DNA of 64,000 nt, taken from Tetracentron sinense (lineage: Eukaryota > Streptophyta > Magnoliopsida > Trochodendrales > Trochodendraceae). The DNA is taken from assembly GCA_015143295.1 (NCBI GenBank), contig CM026568.1:14514607-14578606 (forward strand), in the 5' to 3' direction. A model generated the notes under the pieces. That model was given only the letters and a program-made list of their open reading frames with translations. It had not been told where the DNA came from and searched no databases. This document shows, piece after piece, positions 22,901 to 33,710 of this stretch (within the stretch, counting starts at the first letter, position 1; every line of letters starts with the position of its first letter). The position numbers were made by a program, and so were the translations under genes.

Positions 22901-25900
22901 ACAAAATCCTACACTGAAAAAAATAAAAACAGTTCTCCTTGACACTTTCAACAGTTAGACTTGAATTGACAAAATAACCATAGTTCTCAATTGATTGCAT
23001 TGAGAATGACGTATATATATGTATATATCAATAAGAATGGCCTTGGGATTGGAACAAACATGGTTGTAGTAGTTGAAGCTATGGGTAAGAAGAGATAAGG
23101 AAGCAACAATGGGAGCTTCATCTTGGAAGAAAAATCCTTATAGAAGGTTCTCTTGTGTTATGTCTGTTTCAGAGTTTGGAGAGAATGCAATGATAAGATT
23201 TTTGAAGGGTACCAACCATCATGATTTCTCAAATTCTAGTGAATTCAAGATAATATTTGAACATTATTAGTGATGTATGTGGCAAGATTTAATGTTTTCT
23301 TTGGTCCAATTGGCAGAAGGGATTTTAAGGTAATGAAGACAAAAGCTCTCTTATAAAGTCTTATAATATATAGGTATTATTTTATTTTTTACGGGGCCTT
23401 AAGTTGTGTAAGTTGGCTCATTTAACCATTTTGTGCTCTAGAGTAGTGGATAAATCCATGGTTAGTAATTCGGCATATGGCAAAAAATTGGTACGAGAAT
23501 TGTTCGCGTATAATTCGAAATAGTTATTTAATAATTCGTTTAAAAATTCGGCGAAAAAAACGCAGAACGTCAAAAGTAAGGTACAAGAATAATTCGAGTA
23601 TAATCGTATAAAAATTTAAAAAATCGTTTAAAAATTTGGGTAAATATATAAAATGAATGTGTAAGGTTATATTTCATCTAAACTTTTATATAATCGAATA
23701 TATAAAGATAAGTGTATAAATAAAATATAAAATACATGTATAAGGTTACATTTCATTCGATGAGACGGTCACACATATGCACGTCATGAGTCCTTGAGAC
23801 CATGTTTAAGTCTGAGAGAGATATAAAGACTAACTTTAGATCCGATGCTGCTCAGGCTATGAATGAGAGTGAGAATGAGTTCGGAGAAAGAGGTAAAAAC
23901 CAATATGTTCCGAGAGAAGAAGGGAATGGCAGTCGTGTGTGGTGGGCCTGGTGGCTAGTTGGGTGGGTAATGAGATCGGATCATAGCCAATTGCTATTGA
24001 TCGTGAGGAGAGTTCAATCACACTCACTGGTCAACATGTGACCTTGTTAACTTTTATTAACTATGGGTAAATTCACCAATCGTTAGGGTTCGATAATCTC
24101 ACACTGATTTTAAAAAATATATTTAAAAATATTTCAACTTTAGTTTTAAAAATATTTAATATTAGGATTTTTTATTTTTTTAATATATATTTTTCCTAGA
24201 AACCAAGGTTAAATTATTTAAGCCTAAGGATTTTTAAATCTTAACCACAGTTAATAAAAATTGAAAGGGTTAGGCGTTCACCCACAATTAAAAGGGATAG
24301 GCGTTCACCTGTGGGTGTGATTGAACTCTCCCGTGGTCCGATCTGAATTATAACAGGTTATGCAATATTACCTTTTGAGGAGTGCTAGGCCTACTCCTAG
24401 TCAAATTCTACTCTCACCAAAAAAGTGGAAAGGTGGTTGGTGAAAGGTGAGAGTAGAGTTTAACTTAAAGTAAGGCTAGCATTCCTCTTACCTTTTCTAC
24501 TTCTATTTTTTTTTTTTTATGAATTTTATAATATTTTTCGGAAAACAGTTTATTTTTGAACTTTTGTCTTTTTTGTTGAAGTTACATTTTGTACCTTTTT
24601 TTGGTTTTGGTAAACCTCTTTATTATCCTTTTGTACTAATGTACTTATGTGTGTCATTGGTTTGTAATTTATATGGTTTTTATATCAAAATTTATTCGGA
24701 AATCAGTCAATCAGTTGCGAATTATTCGTTTTACCTCGGGAGGACGCGAATAGTGCCGAATCATTGAATTGAACGGCCTAACTTTACGTTTACCGATTAA
24801 CACGTTTAATTTGCGAATAATACGTGAATTATTTGTGTATTTACTAACTATGGATGGATCATAGAGGCTTGTGAATGTTGTAAACTACTACATAAGAGCA
24901 TATGCAGTTAAGAAGGGACTAGTAGATACTTTTTTTTTCTCATACTCTTAGTGAGTGGTAGGAACCGCTATGAATCGAGAAAGTTGTATTAAGTGTCTTC
25001 AAGCATAAAATCGATGGAATATTGATGTAGCCCAAATTATAGGGCTCATAACCACCATCTGAATATTCGTCAAAGATTGGCAGTTAGTCCCAGTCTACAA
25101 CATCTTCCTTTGAAGATCAGGACTTTGAGTTTGGTACCAACACACTTTTTTGGTTGCTTACCTTTTTTGAGATTGAAAGTCGTTGAAGGATCTTTTCCCT
25201 GAGTAAGTCCAAATTGATGTAAGATTGCTTGCGGTATTTGAATTGGAACCTGCTCTGATACCTATTGGCGTATGACCATGGTTTAAAAACTCGCCAAAAC
25301 CGTTATGTAATACCCATTACATGACGGTTTCGGTGACCTCCGATACCCGAAACTGTGCTTTTACGACTTTTTCCCGAAAAAAATACGTATCGCCCGAAAC
25401 CTTTACGTAAAGGGCGTAACGTCCATTATGTAACGGTTTTGGTCGTAGGACTCGTTTGCCACACCAATTTATTCTCTTGAAAAAAATACGTGTCGCTCGA
25501 AACCGTTACGTATCGCCCGATACGTAACGGTTTCGGTCGTAGGGCTCGTTCTTCATTACATGTTTTTAATTTTTATTCTATTTATTGTGATATTTTGGAT
25601 TTTTTAAAAGCAAAAAAAAAAAAAAAAAAAAAAAAAACGGCCGAAACCTTTACGTAACGGCGTTACGTAATGGTTTCGGCCGTGTCCGATACGGTGTCCG
25701 AAACCGCTTTTTTAAACCTTGATTGGCGCGGCCAAAAATTTGAGTGGAGAATAAGATAAAAATCTGAAAATTTTAATGATGATAATAATGACTTAGAAAC
25801 TCATCAAAGTGTTAGGATTTGCAAAGGAATTTTTTTATGCAAAACTCCATTGTTATGGAGTTATCTTTTGAGATTAGAATTTGAAAAAATCCTAGTTGGT

Positions 25901-28900
25901 TCAGGATTTGATTTTATGTCTTAAAATCCAATAAGAAGGCCTAGGGTGTAGGTCTATTATGTAAGCTGAGAATATGTGAGTGATTAGGGCTTCTGGGGAG
26001 AGCAAGTTGTTATGAGGGAGAACCTTGGTAGTTCTCAAGAAGAGCGGGTGACTCTCGTTAAGAAGAGTAGTGGCTCTTGGGAGAATGGGTAGCTCTTGAA
26101 AAGAAGAGTAGAATCACGGTTAATCCCAGTGGCTCTCTCGTAGAGAGCAGAGTCTCTGTTTTTGAGAGTGGACATCCTTATTCCATGTAATCTATGCACA
26201 ATAGAAGTTCTATATTGTCTTTGCCTGTGGATGTATCCCTATTGTGGGTGAACCACGTATTTCTTGTGTTTTGTTTTTGTATTCTTTCCATCTTTATTTG
26301 TCATATAACCACGATTCACAAGATCGTATTTTTCCGCATAACACAAATCACATGGGAAACCATAGATGGTTGCATGAAAAATATATAGTGGGTTTCCTAA
26401 GAAGCATGATGATGGCTCTATATAAAGAATTAAAGATCACCTAGTACTTCGTGTAGATAGAGGTCATTGATAATTGTTATTAGAAATTTTCTAGCATTTA
26501 TGCTAATTTTAAGAGTTGAGTGATTTCTCCATAGGAGTCTAAGTGATTCCTCGTAGTTCAGTGTATTTCCCATCTTTTATTTTGTTTTGATTTGTGATCA
26601 AGCTTTGAGCTTTATCATCATCATCAAAGAAAGTTTCAGTTTTTTTATCTTTTTTCTCCGCCTAAGTTTTTTTGCCTCGTCGAATACAATTAAAAGAACA
26701 GAAATATCGATGGTAGTTCTAGTCCAAACGTAGGCCTGCCTAATTGGAGATTGCTTTTTCCAAACGAATTGTGTTAAATAGTCTTACAAGGGGTGGGAGA
26801 GATTAGGATCTTTGATAAATTCATGTGAAGAAGAAGGATATGGGTCCTTACTCACCAGGGGTTGGTGCAGTTGGCTAGCATTCCGGGTTTGCTCCCTATG
26901 GTTGTGTGTTTAACTCCCACTCCTTGACTTACCCTGGTATCCATAGGGAAAATTGCGAGTGGGTCGGTGCGGACACCCGAAGGGACTAGTCCTTGCCTCA
27001 AAGGGTGTGGGATACCCTCTGTTACCCAAAAAAAAGGGATGGTTCCATGGAGGTTTGCCTTCATCAACAAAATAAAACTAGATTCTTGACACATCTAGGA
27101 CATAAGTTGTTTCTTCACTCCACATTAAGTGAAGATATATGTAAGAATTATGTGCACTAGACAAGAACTGTGTTAAAGATGGGTACCGGGGCCTAACCCT
27201 TGAAAACTGAGCATGTTGGTCGTATTTACAACTGCACATCACTATTGGAAGATATGCTACCATATAAACATTGCTATAGAGATAACTCAGAATTTCCTGA
27301 TAAATTTGCTCTACACTGAAGGTTTTGGGTTTTGACAAAATTTTGAGATTTCATTTCAATTTCAAGAAGTTTTTGGGTTTTGACAAAATTTTGAGATTTC
27401 ATTTCAATTTCAAGCTATTTTAAAAATTTTAACCTTCCATTTTTTTATTGGTAAACAAACATATTATAAATAAGTAGGTTACATCGGCTACAATAATGGA
27501 AACAAAATCAACTATGAGAGTTTACAAGGGAGTAAACTCACTCATACAGATATTGCTTAGAAAACTAACATAAATAGAAAGATATGCCCCCTTATGCTAA
27601 GAGAACATAAATATGTGCTTTTTCTAAAGTGAAAGTAATCAGACTAAAAAATCTCCCACATCTGCCGCAACTTGACGTGTCGAACACCACTGGAAGATCG
27701 AATATCTGATACGTGAACAGATGCTTGAATAAGGAGAGGGACCTTCCAAAATTTTGTCCATATATTATACAAAATCTTCAGTATTTCACCATTCGACAGA
27801 AAGCATGGGAATTTTATGAAATCTCAGGGTTTCATTTCAATCTCAACCAGGACCGTAATTGATGCCTAAAACAAGTTTTAGAACATTGGCTATACTCTTG
27901 GTGTACAAATCCTACCAAAAGCCAAACAAAAATATGACTTCAGGATTTGTCTAGTTGATAGCAGTGTGAAAAGATATCTACTTGGGTTTATCTTGCTGAT
28001 AGGAGTTTGAAAAGGTATCTACAATCATACCTGACACAGCATTTTTTTAATTGATTTCCATGTTAAATAGATAATTGGGGATTCTGTCTCCCCCTGTGGT
28101 TCTATAATGTTAATCTTTCTCTCTTTTAAATAATTAAGTTACATTAGGTTAAAACAAAAGAAGTCTTTCATGTACATATGTGGTCCAAGTATATCATAGT
28201 TTTATGGTTGCTTTCCAACATTCTTCCCTCATTGGAACTATAGAACATGCATTGGCCCGACCAGACAATTCCTTGCATCAAGAACATTCAATAGAATATG
28301 TTCATAGTTGTTGGCATTATCTCAATACACAATTAAAAGTGCAATCCAGCTTGTACCAATACCATTTGTAAATTGTAACCCAGGCATAATTTAGTACATA
28401 ATATCTTATCTTGTATAATAATTTCCAGAGCGCCCTTTTTTTTTGGTTGCTGCCAAAAAATTGATTTTTAGGAAACAATTCTTTCCAACTTTAAGAAGCT
28501 TTTTATATTTTTATTTTATTTCTTTGATCATTTTGATTTACTAATTTTTTTGTGTCCCTGTTAGAAATTTGAGGTGGAATAAGCTACAAGATGTCATTCC
28601 ACCTGAAATTGGTGAACTAAAGAGACTAACACATCTGTGAGTAATTTCAAATTCTCATGGGATATTTGATTTTTTTTGTGCCCCTTTGAGGTCATCTCTT
28701 TTTTCCCCTTCTTTTTCTTCACGTGGAAGGATTATTAATTGAAACATCTGCAGGTACCTGAGCTTCAATAGTTTTAAAGGGGAAATTCCCAAGGAGCTTG
28801 CAAATCTACCAGAGCTTCGCTATCTCTATCTTCATGAGAATCGTTTTATTGGGCGAATTCCACCAGAATTGGGCACCCTACAAAACCTTCGGCACTTGTA

Positions 28901-31424
28901 ATATTCCATCTTCTCTTTGCCATATTTAGTAGAACTGCAGAAGAGTAAATATTTTTGCATCTAATTGTAACCCTTCTAAGTAGTGTATACATTGCTATTT
29001 TCTCAGCCACCTTCATTTTTGGCTAAATTATAATATACCTTATGCTCTCAGGGATGTTGGTAACAATCTTTTTTTGCTAAGCCATTACATAACATTAATA
29101 AGAAGCCTGTGTGATGCACGGAAATGCCGAAAGAGAATAAAATGGTATGACAATATTAAAAGACATAATAGAAGATATTTGGCAATAATAAAGTTGACCA
29201 CATACACCCCTAATAAAAAACCGAATTTTAGTAGTCTTCGAAATTGCATACTATGTACTCCTAAAAAAAATTGTCCACTTCCCCATAGCTGCATGGAGAG
29301 ACATTATGAGAATGAGATTTATAAATTTCAGGAAGATGAGATTTTATACAAGTACAGAAAGTTTCTAACGTGTGCCTCCATAATCTGAGCACCTTAGCAT
29401 GAGAAATTATGAACAGAGCTTGAATGATTTCTTGGTGGATCTTACTATCCATCGTCCATTCGAGGAGATGTAACCTTTCTTTAAATAGAGGTTTAGATCT
29501 GTGAGAACTTGTAGGTTTAGATCTGTGAGAACTTGTACGGCCTCTAAAAGGATTCCTTGTTTTCTTGCACTGTCTACCTGAAAATGAAAGAACAGGGGAT
29601 TAAGTTCAAATTTCACCATTTTTTTTGCCATGAGTTCTTCCGTTTGGAGCTTTAGGGTTTCTGTAGAGATCTACGTTTTATGACTTTTGAGAAGCTGACC
29701 TTGACATGGATTAAAAAAAAAGAGAAGCTTACCTTGATCCGAGTCACAGTAGAACAACCCTACAAAGCAGTGAACAGGGAAAACCAGAGAGATTTTTATT
29801 AGATTTGGAGAAATCAAAGGAGGAATGCAGGATTGTCATGCCAATGGAATAGTAAAAGAGCAGATGAGTTCCACATATCTATCCATTCTAATCTCCCTCC
29901 CAGAAAACGGAGGTAGGGGAAAAGGTGTAATGATGGTATACATTGTGATGAGAAAAGTAAGTTTAAATCTCGTAAGGGATGTGTTTTCAAGAAATAAGTG
30001 ATGCCGTATGGAATATCCATACAATGGGAGATGTGTGCAAAGAGACGCCTACCCAAAGTCATCATGATTCCACAAATTTAAAAGAGTGTTGAGAAAATTT
30101 AGGATTGAAACGGTGCCAGTCGAGAAAATTTAGGATTGAAACGGTACCAGAGGGACACGTCCCAACTCCCACTAACTGCTAAGCACCACTATCCTTGATC
30201 ACCAAAACTAATAGATGGACATGTGGCACACACCTCTCAAATCCCTCTACAACTGACATGTGTCCCTCCCACTACGTGGCTTTAATTATGTATAATATGT
30301 TCTCAGGGATGTTGGTAACAATCATTTGGTGGGTACCATAAGGGAACTGATCCGTCTTGAAGGAAGCTTTCCAGCTCTGCGCAACCTGTAAGTTTCTGTT
30401 GTTGAGTTTTCAACCATTTTATTGAGTTTTTTGAAGCCTTGGTATAATTGTATGTTTAATAATTTTTAAGTAATTGTTCGTGTAATTCTGATCTTTAGGT
30501 ACCTGAACAACAATTTTTTGACTGGAGGAATTCCGGCACAGCTTGCGAACATGACAAATTTGGAGATCTTGTATGTTTTACTAAGCCTAAATCATTGAAA
30601 CTACATACTAGGGTATTATTTATAGCTTTCTTTTGGCTTTAAGTTTTAACTATCATGGAATTTGAGAAATAGATTACTATTTTGGTTACAGGTACCTTTC
30701 CTACAACAAGATGTCTGGAACGATACCATCTGGACTTGCCCATATTCCTAGATTGATTTACTTGTGAGTTTCTTGCCTACATCTATGCTACTTTCAATTT
30801 TACAAGGTTTCATGCGTCTCTGGACCCTTTTCCATATATATATATAGTGCTTTTGATATATAGAAATGAAGCAATTTGGTATCACCTCAAGGTTTTGTAT
30901 TGGTTACTCAATATATATGGTAGGATATCATCTTTGGTGCGAGTGTATATGTTATTGGTCTCTTTTCTCTATTAGGTGATGGTGGGAGAGTGTGTGCATT
31001 TATCTTTGTATTTAATGTGTGTAGATGTATTTTCAACTTGTGAACTTACACATCCTTGATGGAATTTCAGGTACTTGGATCATAACCAATTTACTGGGAG
31101 GATTCCAGATGCTTTCTATAAACACCCTTTCTTGAAAGAATTGTGAGTTCCCTTCATTACTCAAACCAAGGCAACTAGCCCTTTTTGCAACTGCTTTTTT
31201 TTTGGTTAACGGTAAACACAACTCACTCACACATAGGCCAACACACTCACACGGACCAAAAGAAGGTTGACCTTTTGCAACTGCACAAGTAATCAAGTTA
31301 TACACTGCTTAAACTTCCAATGTGACATTGCAGGTACATTGAAGGAAATTCATTTCGGCCGGGTGTAAATCCCATAGGTGTCCACAAGGTCCTTGAAGTT
31401 TCTGACACGGAGTTCTTGTTTTAG
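19993..31424 (+). CDS. Secreted leucine-rich-repeat protein (At5g61240-like), 11 exons
   Basis: Spliced by eye with GT-AG introns: 19993-20077, 20644-20791, 21140-21211, 22068-22139, 28565-28636, 28754-28897, 30307-30387, 30499-30570, 30692-30763, 31071-31142, 31334-31424. All joins keep frame and give 326 residues. Residues 1-22 are a signal peptide ending VVHC. A LRRNT-type cap ([16 protein letters not shown]) follows, then about ten plant extracellular LRRs such as [20 protein letters not shown]. There is no transmembrane segment or kinase, and the tail is short. Most LRR exons are exactly 72 or 144 nt, one repeat per exon; exon 7 is 81 nt. It resembles Arabidopsis LRR family protein At5g61240 from memory; the function is unknown, possibly apoplastic binding or protein interaction. 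Intron 4 is 6.4 kb of repeats, and an insertion sits directly before exon 7. Confidence 0.88.
22140..23451. other. First part of LRR intron 4, nothing recognised
   Basis: Frames at 22564-22842 and 23073-23270 are open but match no family I know and have no splice context. They are most likely chance or old repeat. Confidence 0.5.
23973..24343. mobile_element. MITE with GAGAGTTCAATCACAC inverted repeats
   Basis: GAGAGTTCAATCACACTCAC near the left end is matched in inverse near the right (GGGTGTGATTGAACTCTC), and GATCGGA occurs at both extremities. Related sequence (gggtgaaccttaaccatgg-type words) recurs in several other elements of this window. Confidence 0.55.
24377..24487. mobile_element. 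111-bp MITE with perfect 9-bp target duplication
   Basis: Inverted arms of about 40 bp, outermost GAGGAGTGCTAGGCC and GCTAGCATTCCTC, innermost TCTACTCTCACC and GGTGAGAGTAGA. TTACCTTTT flanks it on both sides (24368-24376 and 24488-24496). A 9-bp duplication fits a Mutator-type mobiliser. Confidence 0.85.
24858..25279. other. LRR intron 4, no feature seen
   Basis: Ordinary A+T-rich intron sequence. A phrase near 25210-25262 resembles degraded retroelement DNA but cannot be assigned. Confidence 0.45.
25280..25718. repeat. Inverted-repeat element, family A, copy 3
   Basis: GGTTTAAAAACTCGCC at the left and CCGCTTTTTTAAACC at the right are inverse. The interior is full of CCGTTACGTA and TACGTAACGG words, able to form many hairpins. 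A 26-nt A run lies at 25612-25637. Confidence 0.7.
25719..26850. repeat. Possible copia-type LTR fragment and unassigned intron
   Basis: About 25960-26360 has repeated GAAGAGTAG/AGCTCTTG words, then GTGGGTGAACCACGTATTTC followed by TTGTGTTTTG. This is the style of the R-U5 part of plant copia LTRs. No clear ends or coding sequence were found. 26450-26850 holds nothing recognisable. Confidence 0.35.
26858..27036 (+). mobile_element. tRNA-derived SINE
   Basis: It contains a box A-like TGGTGCAGTTGGCTAGC (26863-26879), a box B-like GGGTTTGCTCCCTAT about 20 bp later, a body with CCCGAAGGGACTAGTCC, and ends in an A run followed by GGG. This resembles plant SINEs related to tRNA. TSDs were not clear. 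Confidence 0.6.
27318..27415. repeat. 52-bp tandem duplication
   Basis: The sequence starting TTTTGGGTTTTGACAAAATT occurs twice in a row. A related phrase (TTTCATTTCAATCTCAA) recurs near 27830. The DNA between (27438-27800) begins with a T run and may be a LINE 3' end in reverse orientation. Confidence 0.6.
27801..28564. other. End of LRR intron 4, nothing recognised
   Basis: A+T-rich DNA up to the acceptor TTAG before exon 5. The frame at 28180-28371 is not supported as a gene. Confidence 0.5.
29041..30323. mobile_element. ~1.23-kb insertion bounded by a 28-bp direct repeat
   Basis: The last bases of intron 6 plus the first bases of exon 7 occur twice, at 29041-29068 and 30296-30323, with one mismatch in 28 (core TCTCAGGGATGTTGGTAAC). 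The right copy leads into the full exon. The left copy runs into a T run and foreign DNA. The inserted 1.2 kb carries an ACR-like gene fragment (below) and two short tandem duplications (about 29502-29549 and 30090-30150). It may be a transposon with a long target duplication, or filler DNA from break repair. Confidence 0.7.
29446..29759 (-). pseudogene. Captured fragment of an ACT-domain-repeat (ACR) gene
   Basis: On the minus strand two exon-like pieces are visible. One ends TVTRIK with a GTAAGC donor (29733 up to about 29759). The second starts after TTTTCAG at 29577 and reads [20 protein letters not shown], later [13 protein letters not shown], ending at a GTAAG near 29446. Joined in phase, [14 protein letters not shown]... 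matches the first ACT domain of plant ACR proteins, as I recall it (VDSANKHGILLEVVQVL...). A 24-bp in-frame tandem duplication repeats VLTDLNL. The intron is retained, so this came from genomic DNA, not a processed mRNA. It is too short to be functional. Confidence 0.75.
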
Positions 31425-32484
31425 TCAAACGGTTTTCTATTCTGTAAAATGTTGAGGAATCAATTTTATATGTTCCATAACTGCTGGGACTTCCTCTGAA
31501 TCTTGAAATGAGATGGTAAGTAATAGTTACTATTCATCTTTTGTCACGCTGCCAAAGGCTAATATATCTTCCGTTAGTTCCGAGAAGTATTTGTATATAT
31601 GTGTGCTATCTAAAGATGATTAGTGTCTTTTCTTTTGATTGCCTGTACTGATGGATGGTGCATGTGCTACCGTGATAATCTCTCTTGAACCAAAAACTGT
31701 CTTACTCTGGATATTGTAACCATCCAGGCTAGTTTTTTTTATGTTTTAGCTTCAATAGTCAAAAGTTAGAACTTAGTAAGTCTAGCGAGTGGATCAAATG
31801 GTCATTATCATCCCAATCAAAGCAGGTGTCAACTAGAACTCTCTTTTTAAAAACAAATAACTAAACCATTAATCGTTTCTAACTTTTTTTTTCATATGAG
31901 AATTTTTAAATAATGAAAATACCTACTTTAATAGTGGGAATAATCTAATGGACTGTGACTTTCAAAAGTACTCTTATGGTTTTCCCTAAGGTTCCTAATT
32001 TGATCATTGTTTTCTGGTGCCTTCAAGCCAAATACCTAGACGAGATCAGGTTATTGGCATACCTTTATAATCGAGAGGTTCCCCAGCAAATTTGGATGGA
32101 GGGTGAAGATGTACTTTGATCAAGAGGAAAATTCCTTCGGCCGAATGTTAACCTGAAACGGTTCATGGTTTGTTAATTTTGTGTCCATTTGTGAGAGGAA
32201 TTTGATTTGGTAGCCAAATTGGTTTACGAAAACATGAAGTTTCCTTGGAGGATTTTGCAAATTGGTGGAAAAAGCTAATGCAACATCGGTCGAGAGACTG
32301 AAACAATTGGGGAGGCCAAATTGCAGTACTTCCTTGACAAACTTAGAAGAGAAGCATTTGACGATATCAAAAGCTCACTTTCTTAATTGAAGAATCATCA
32401 GATCACAATAAGTTGGTGCAGGTGCAATAACATGGATATCAAATGGAATGCCCATCCATTATTGCAAGCTCTTCATTGGAAGTT
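31425..32484. other. LRR gene 3' flank
   Basis: The first few hundred bases are presumably 3' UTR. Nothing else recognised. Confidence 0.5.
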
Positions 32485-32651
32485 TTTTTTTTTATTTTGT
32501 AACTCGGGGTGTCCCCAACCCTTCAGGCTGTGACTAATCCCCGAGGGTGCGATGGGAGTCCACAACCTACCTCACCAGGAAAGTCTCAAAAAATCCCGTG
32601 CGAGAGCTGGCCCCAAAAGGGGAAGTGAGAAGTCGAACCTAGGACCTTCCG
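32485..32651 (-). mobile_element. SINE with perfect 11-bp target duplication
   Basis: In reverse it starts with a tRNA-like head (box B-like GGTTCGACTTCTC) and ends with an A tail, seen here as the T run at 32485. CATTGGAAGTT flanks it exactly at 32474-32484 and 32652-32662. About 167 bp. Confidence 0.85.
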
Positions 32652-32662
32652 CATTGGAAGTT

Positions 32663-33166
32663 ACATGCTTGTCTTGCTGATATTATTGAAGAAGCAAAGC
32701 AGTTTGAGAGTATTAGTAGCTCTCCAGAGAAGTATAGAACAATTCCCCTCAAGCTGGTTTGATGGAATGTGTTATCCAGCATGATGCTTAGGGAAATTAC
32801 TGTACTTGTTCTATTTTTGCTGCATCTGATTAACAAATAATTAATTAAATAATTCTTAAACGCGATAAAAGATTATGAAGATAATAAAGTTATACACTTT
32901 GAGCCCCTCCTTTTCCAATATTTTCTGTAATATAGTATCGAAGATAGTAGAATAGATGGAACAAGTATCAATATTTGGGGGCTGGCTGTTTGTCAAGATG
33001 CACAATGAATATCAATTTTTTATACACACTGGAATTCATTCATTCACCATAGAGAACACTAGGGGGTGAATTTCTAAAGTGCCATAACACTAGAGGTGGT
33101 ATTGCTAAATACACAGAAGCCAGAAAATGAAATAACCTATGGCCTGAGAATTAGTTTAGGGATACT
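32663..33166. other. No gene seen
   Basis: Intergenic A+T-rich DNA. Confidence 0.5.
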
Positions 33167-33462
33167 CTCAAAATGTATTTCCAAATCCTAACCATTTGTC
33201 TCATTATTAAACCCACAAGTGGTTCTGCCTCCCTCTCTCTCTCCTTGCCAGTCGATCCTCTTCGGGTCCTTACCAGTCGAGTCACTTCGTACCTCCCCTT
33301 GCCTTTATAGGTTTGCCAATCTTGACCCACTAGTACTATAACTTAGGATTAAAACTGATGTGACATTAAAGAAGACACAATAAGACAAATCAAATCCTAG
33401 TCCTTAATTGGTTAGTTTTAAACTCTTAGGATTAAAGAGTAGATTTGAGAGTATCCATAGAG
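33167..33462. mobile_element. MITE with GGATACTCTCAAA inverted ends
   Basis: AGGGATACTCTCAAAATG on the left and TTTGAGAGTATCCAT on the right are inverse, followed inward by AATCCTAA-type words on both arms. It lies about 250 bp upstream of the PPR start, so it may sit in that gene's promoter. A half copy of another MITE (CACATGGCGAGCTC, near 33600) separates the two. Confidence 0.6.
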
Positions 33463-33710
33463 TTCTCAAGCATGTTCAATCTTTTATAAATATTTTAATG
33501 TTAAAAAAGATAATTAATATTTTTTTCTAAAACCATGGATGTGTGGGTGAACCTTAGGATGGATGAATCTTAACCACAGTTAAGGATGTCAAAAGACACA
33601 TGGCGAGCTCAGGAGTGATAACAGGATTTGCACCGTGGATGATTTGGTTCGTTTGAATTAAAGTAGTCTGTAGTTGTGGAGTCTGTTCTAAGTGTAGAAC
33701 CATTGGATTC
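33463..33710 (+). promoter_or_regulatory. PPR gene upstream region
   Basis: It contains part of a MITE (about 33535-33610) and about 100 bp of unique sequence before the ATG. No core promoter element could be assigned. Confidence 0.3.

Larger units (their letters stand above)
23452..24857. mobile_element. 1.4-kb inverted-repeat element with nested MITEs
   Basis: The left end reads ATCCATGGTTAGTAATTCGG and the right end is its inverse (TTACTAACTATGGAT). TTCG/CGAA-rich words (AATTCGTTTAAAAATTCGG) fill both ends. Two smaller elements lie inside. No transposase was seen. Confidence 0.5.

Noticed and set aside
22564..23270. Two frames in LRR intron 4 as extra exons
   Set aside because: The LRR exons on either side join in phase without them, and they carry no LRR pattern.
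27078..27338. 86-codon minus-strand frame after the SINE
   Set aside because: No recognisable domain, no splice context, inside an intron.
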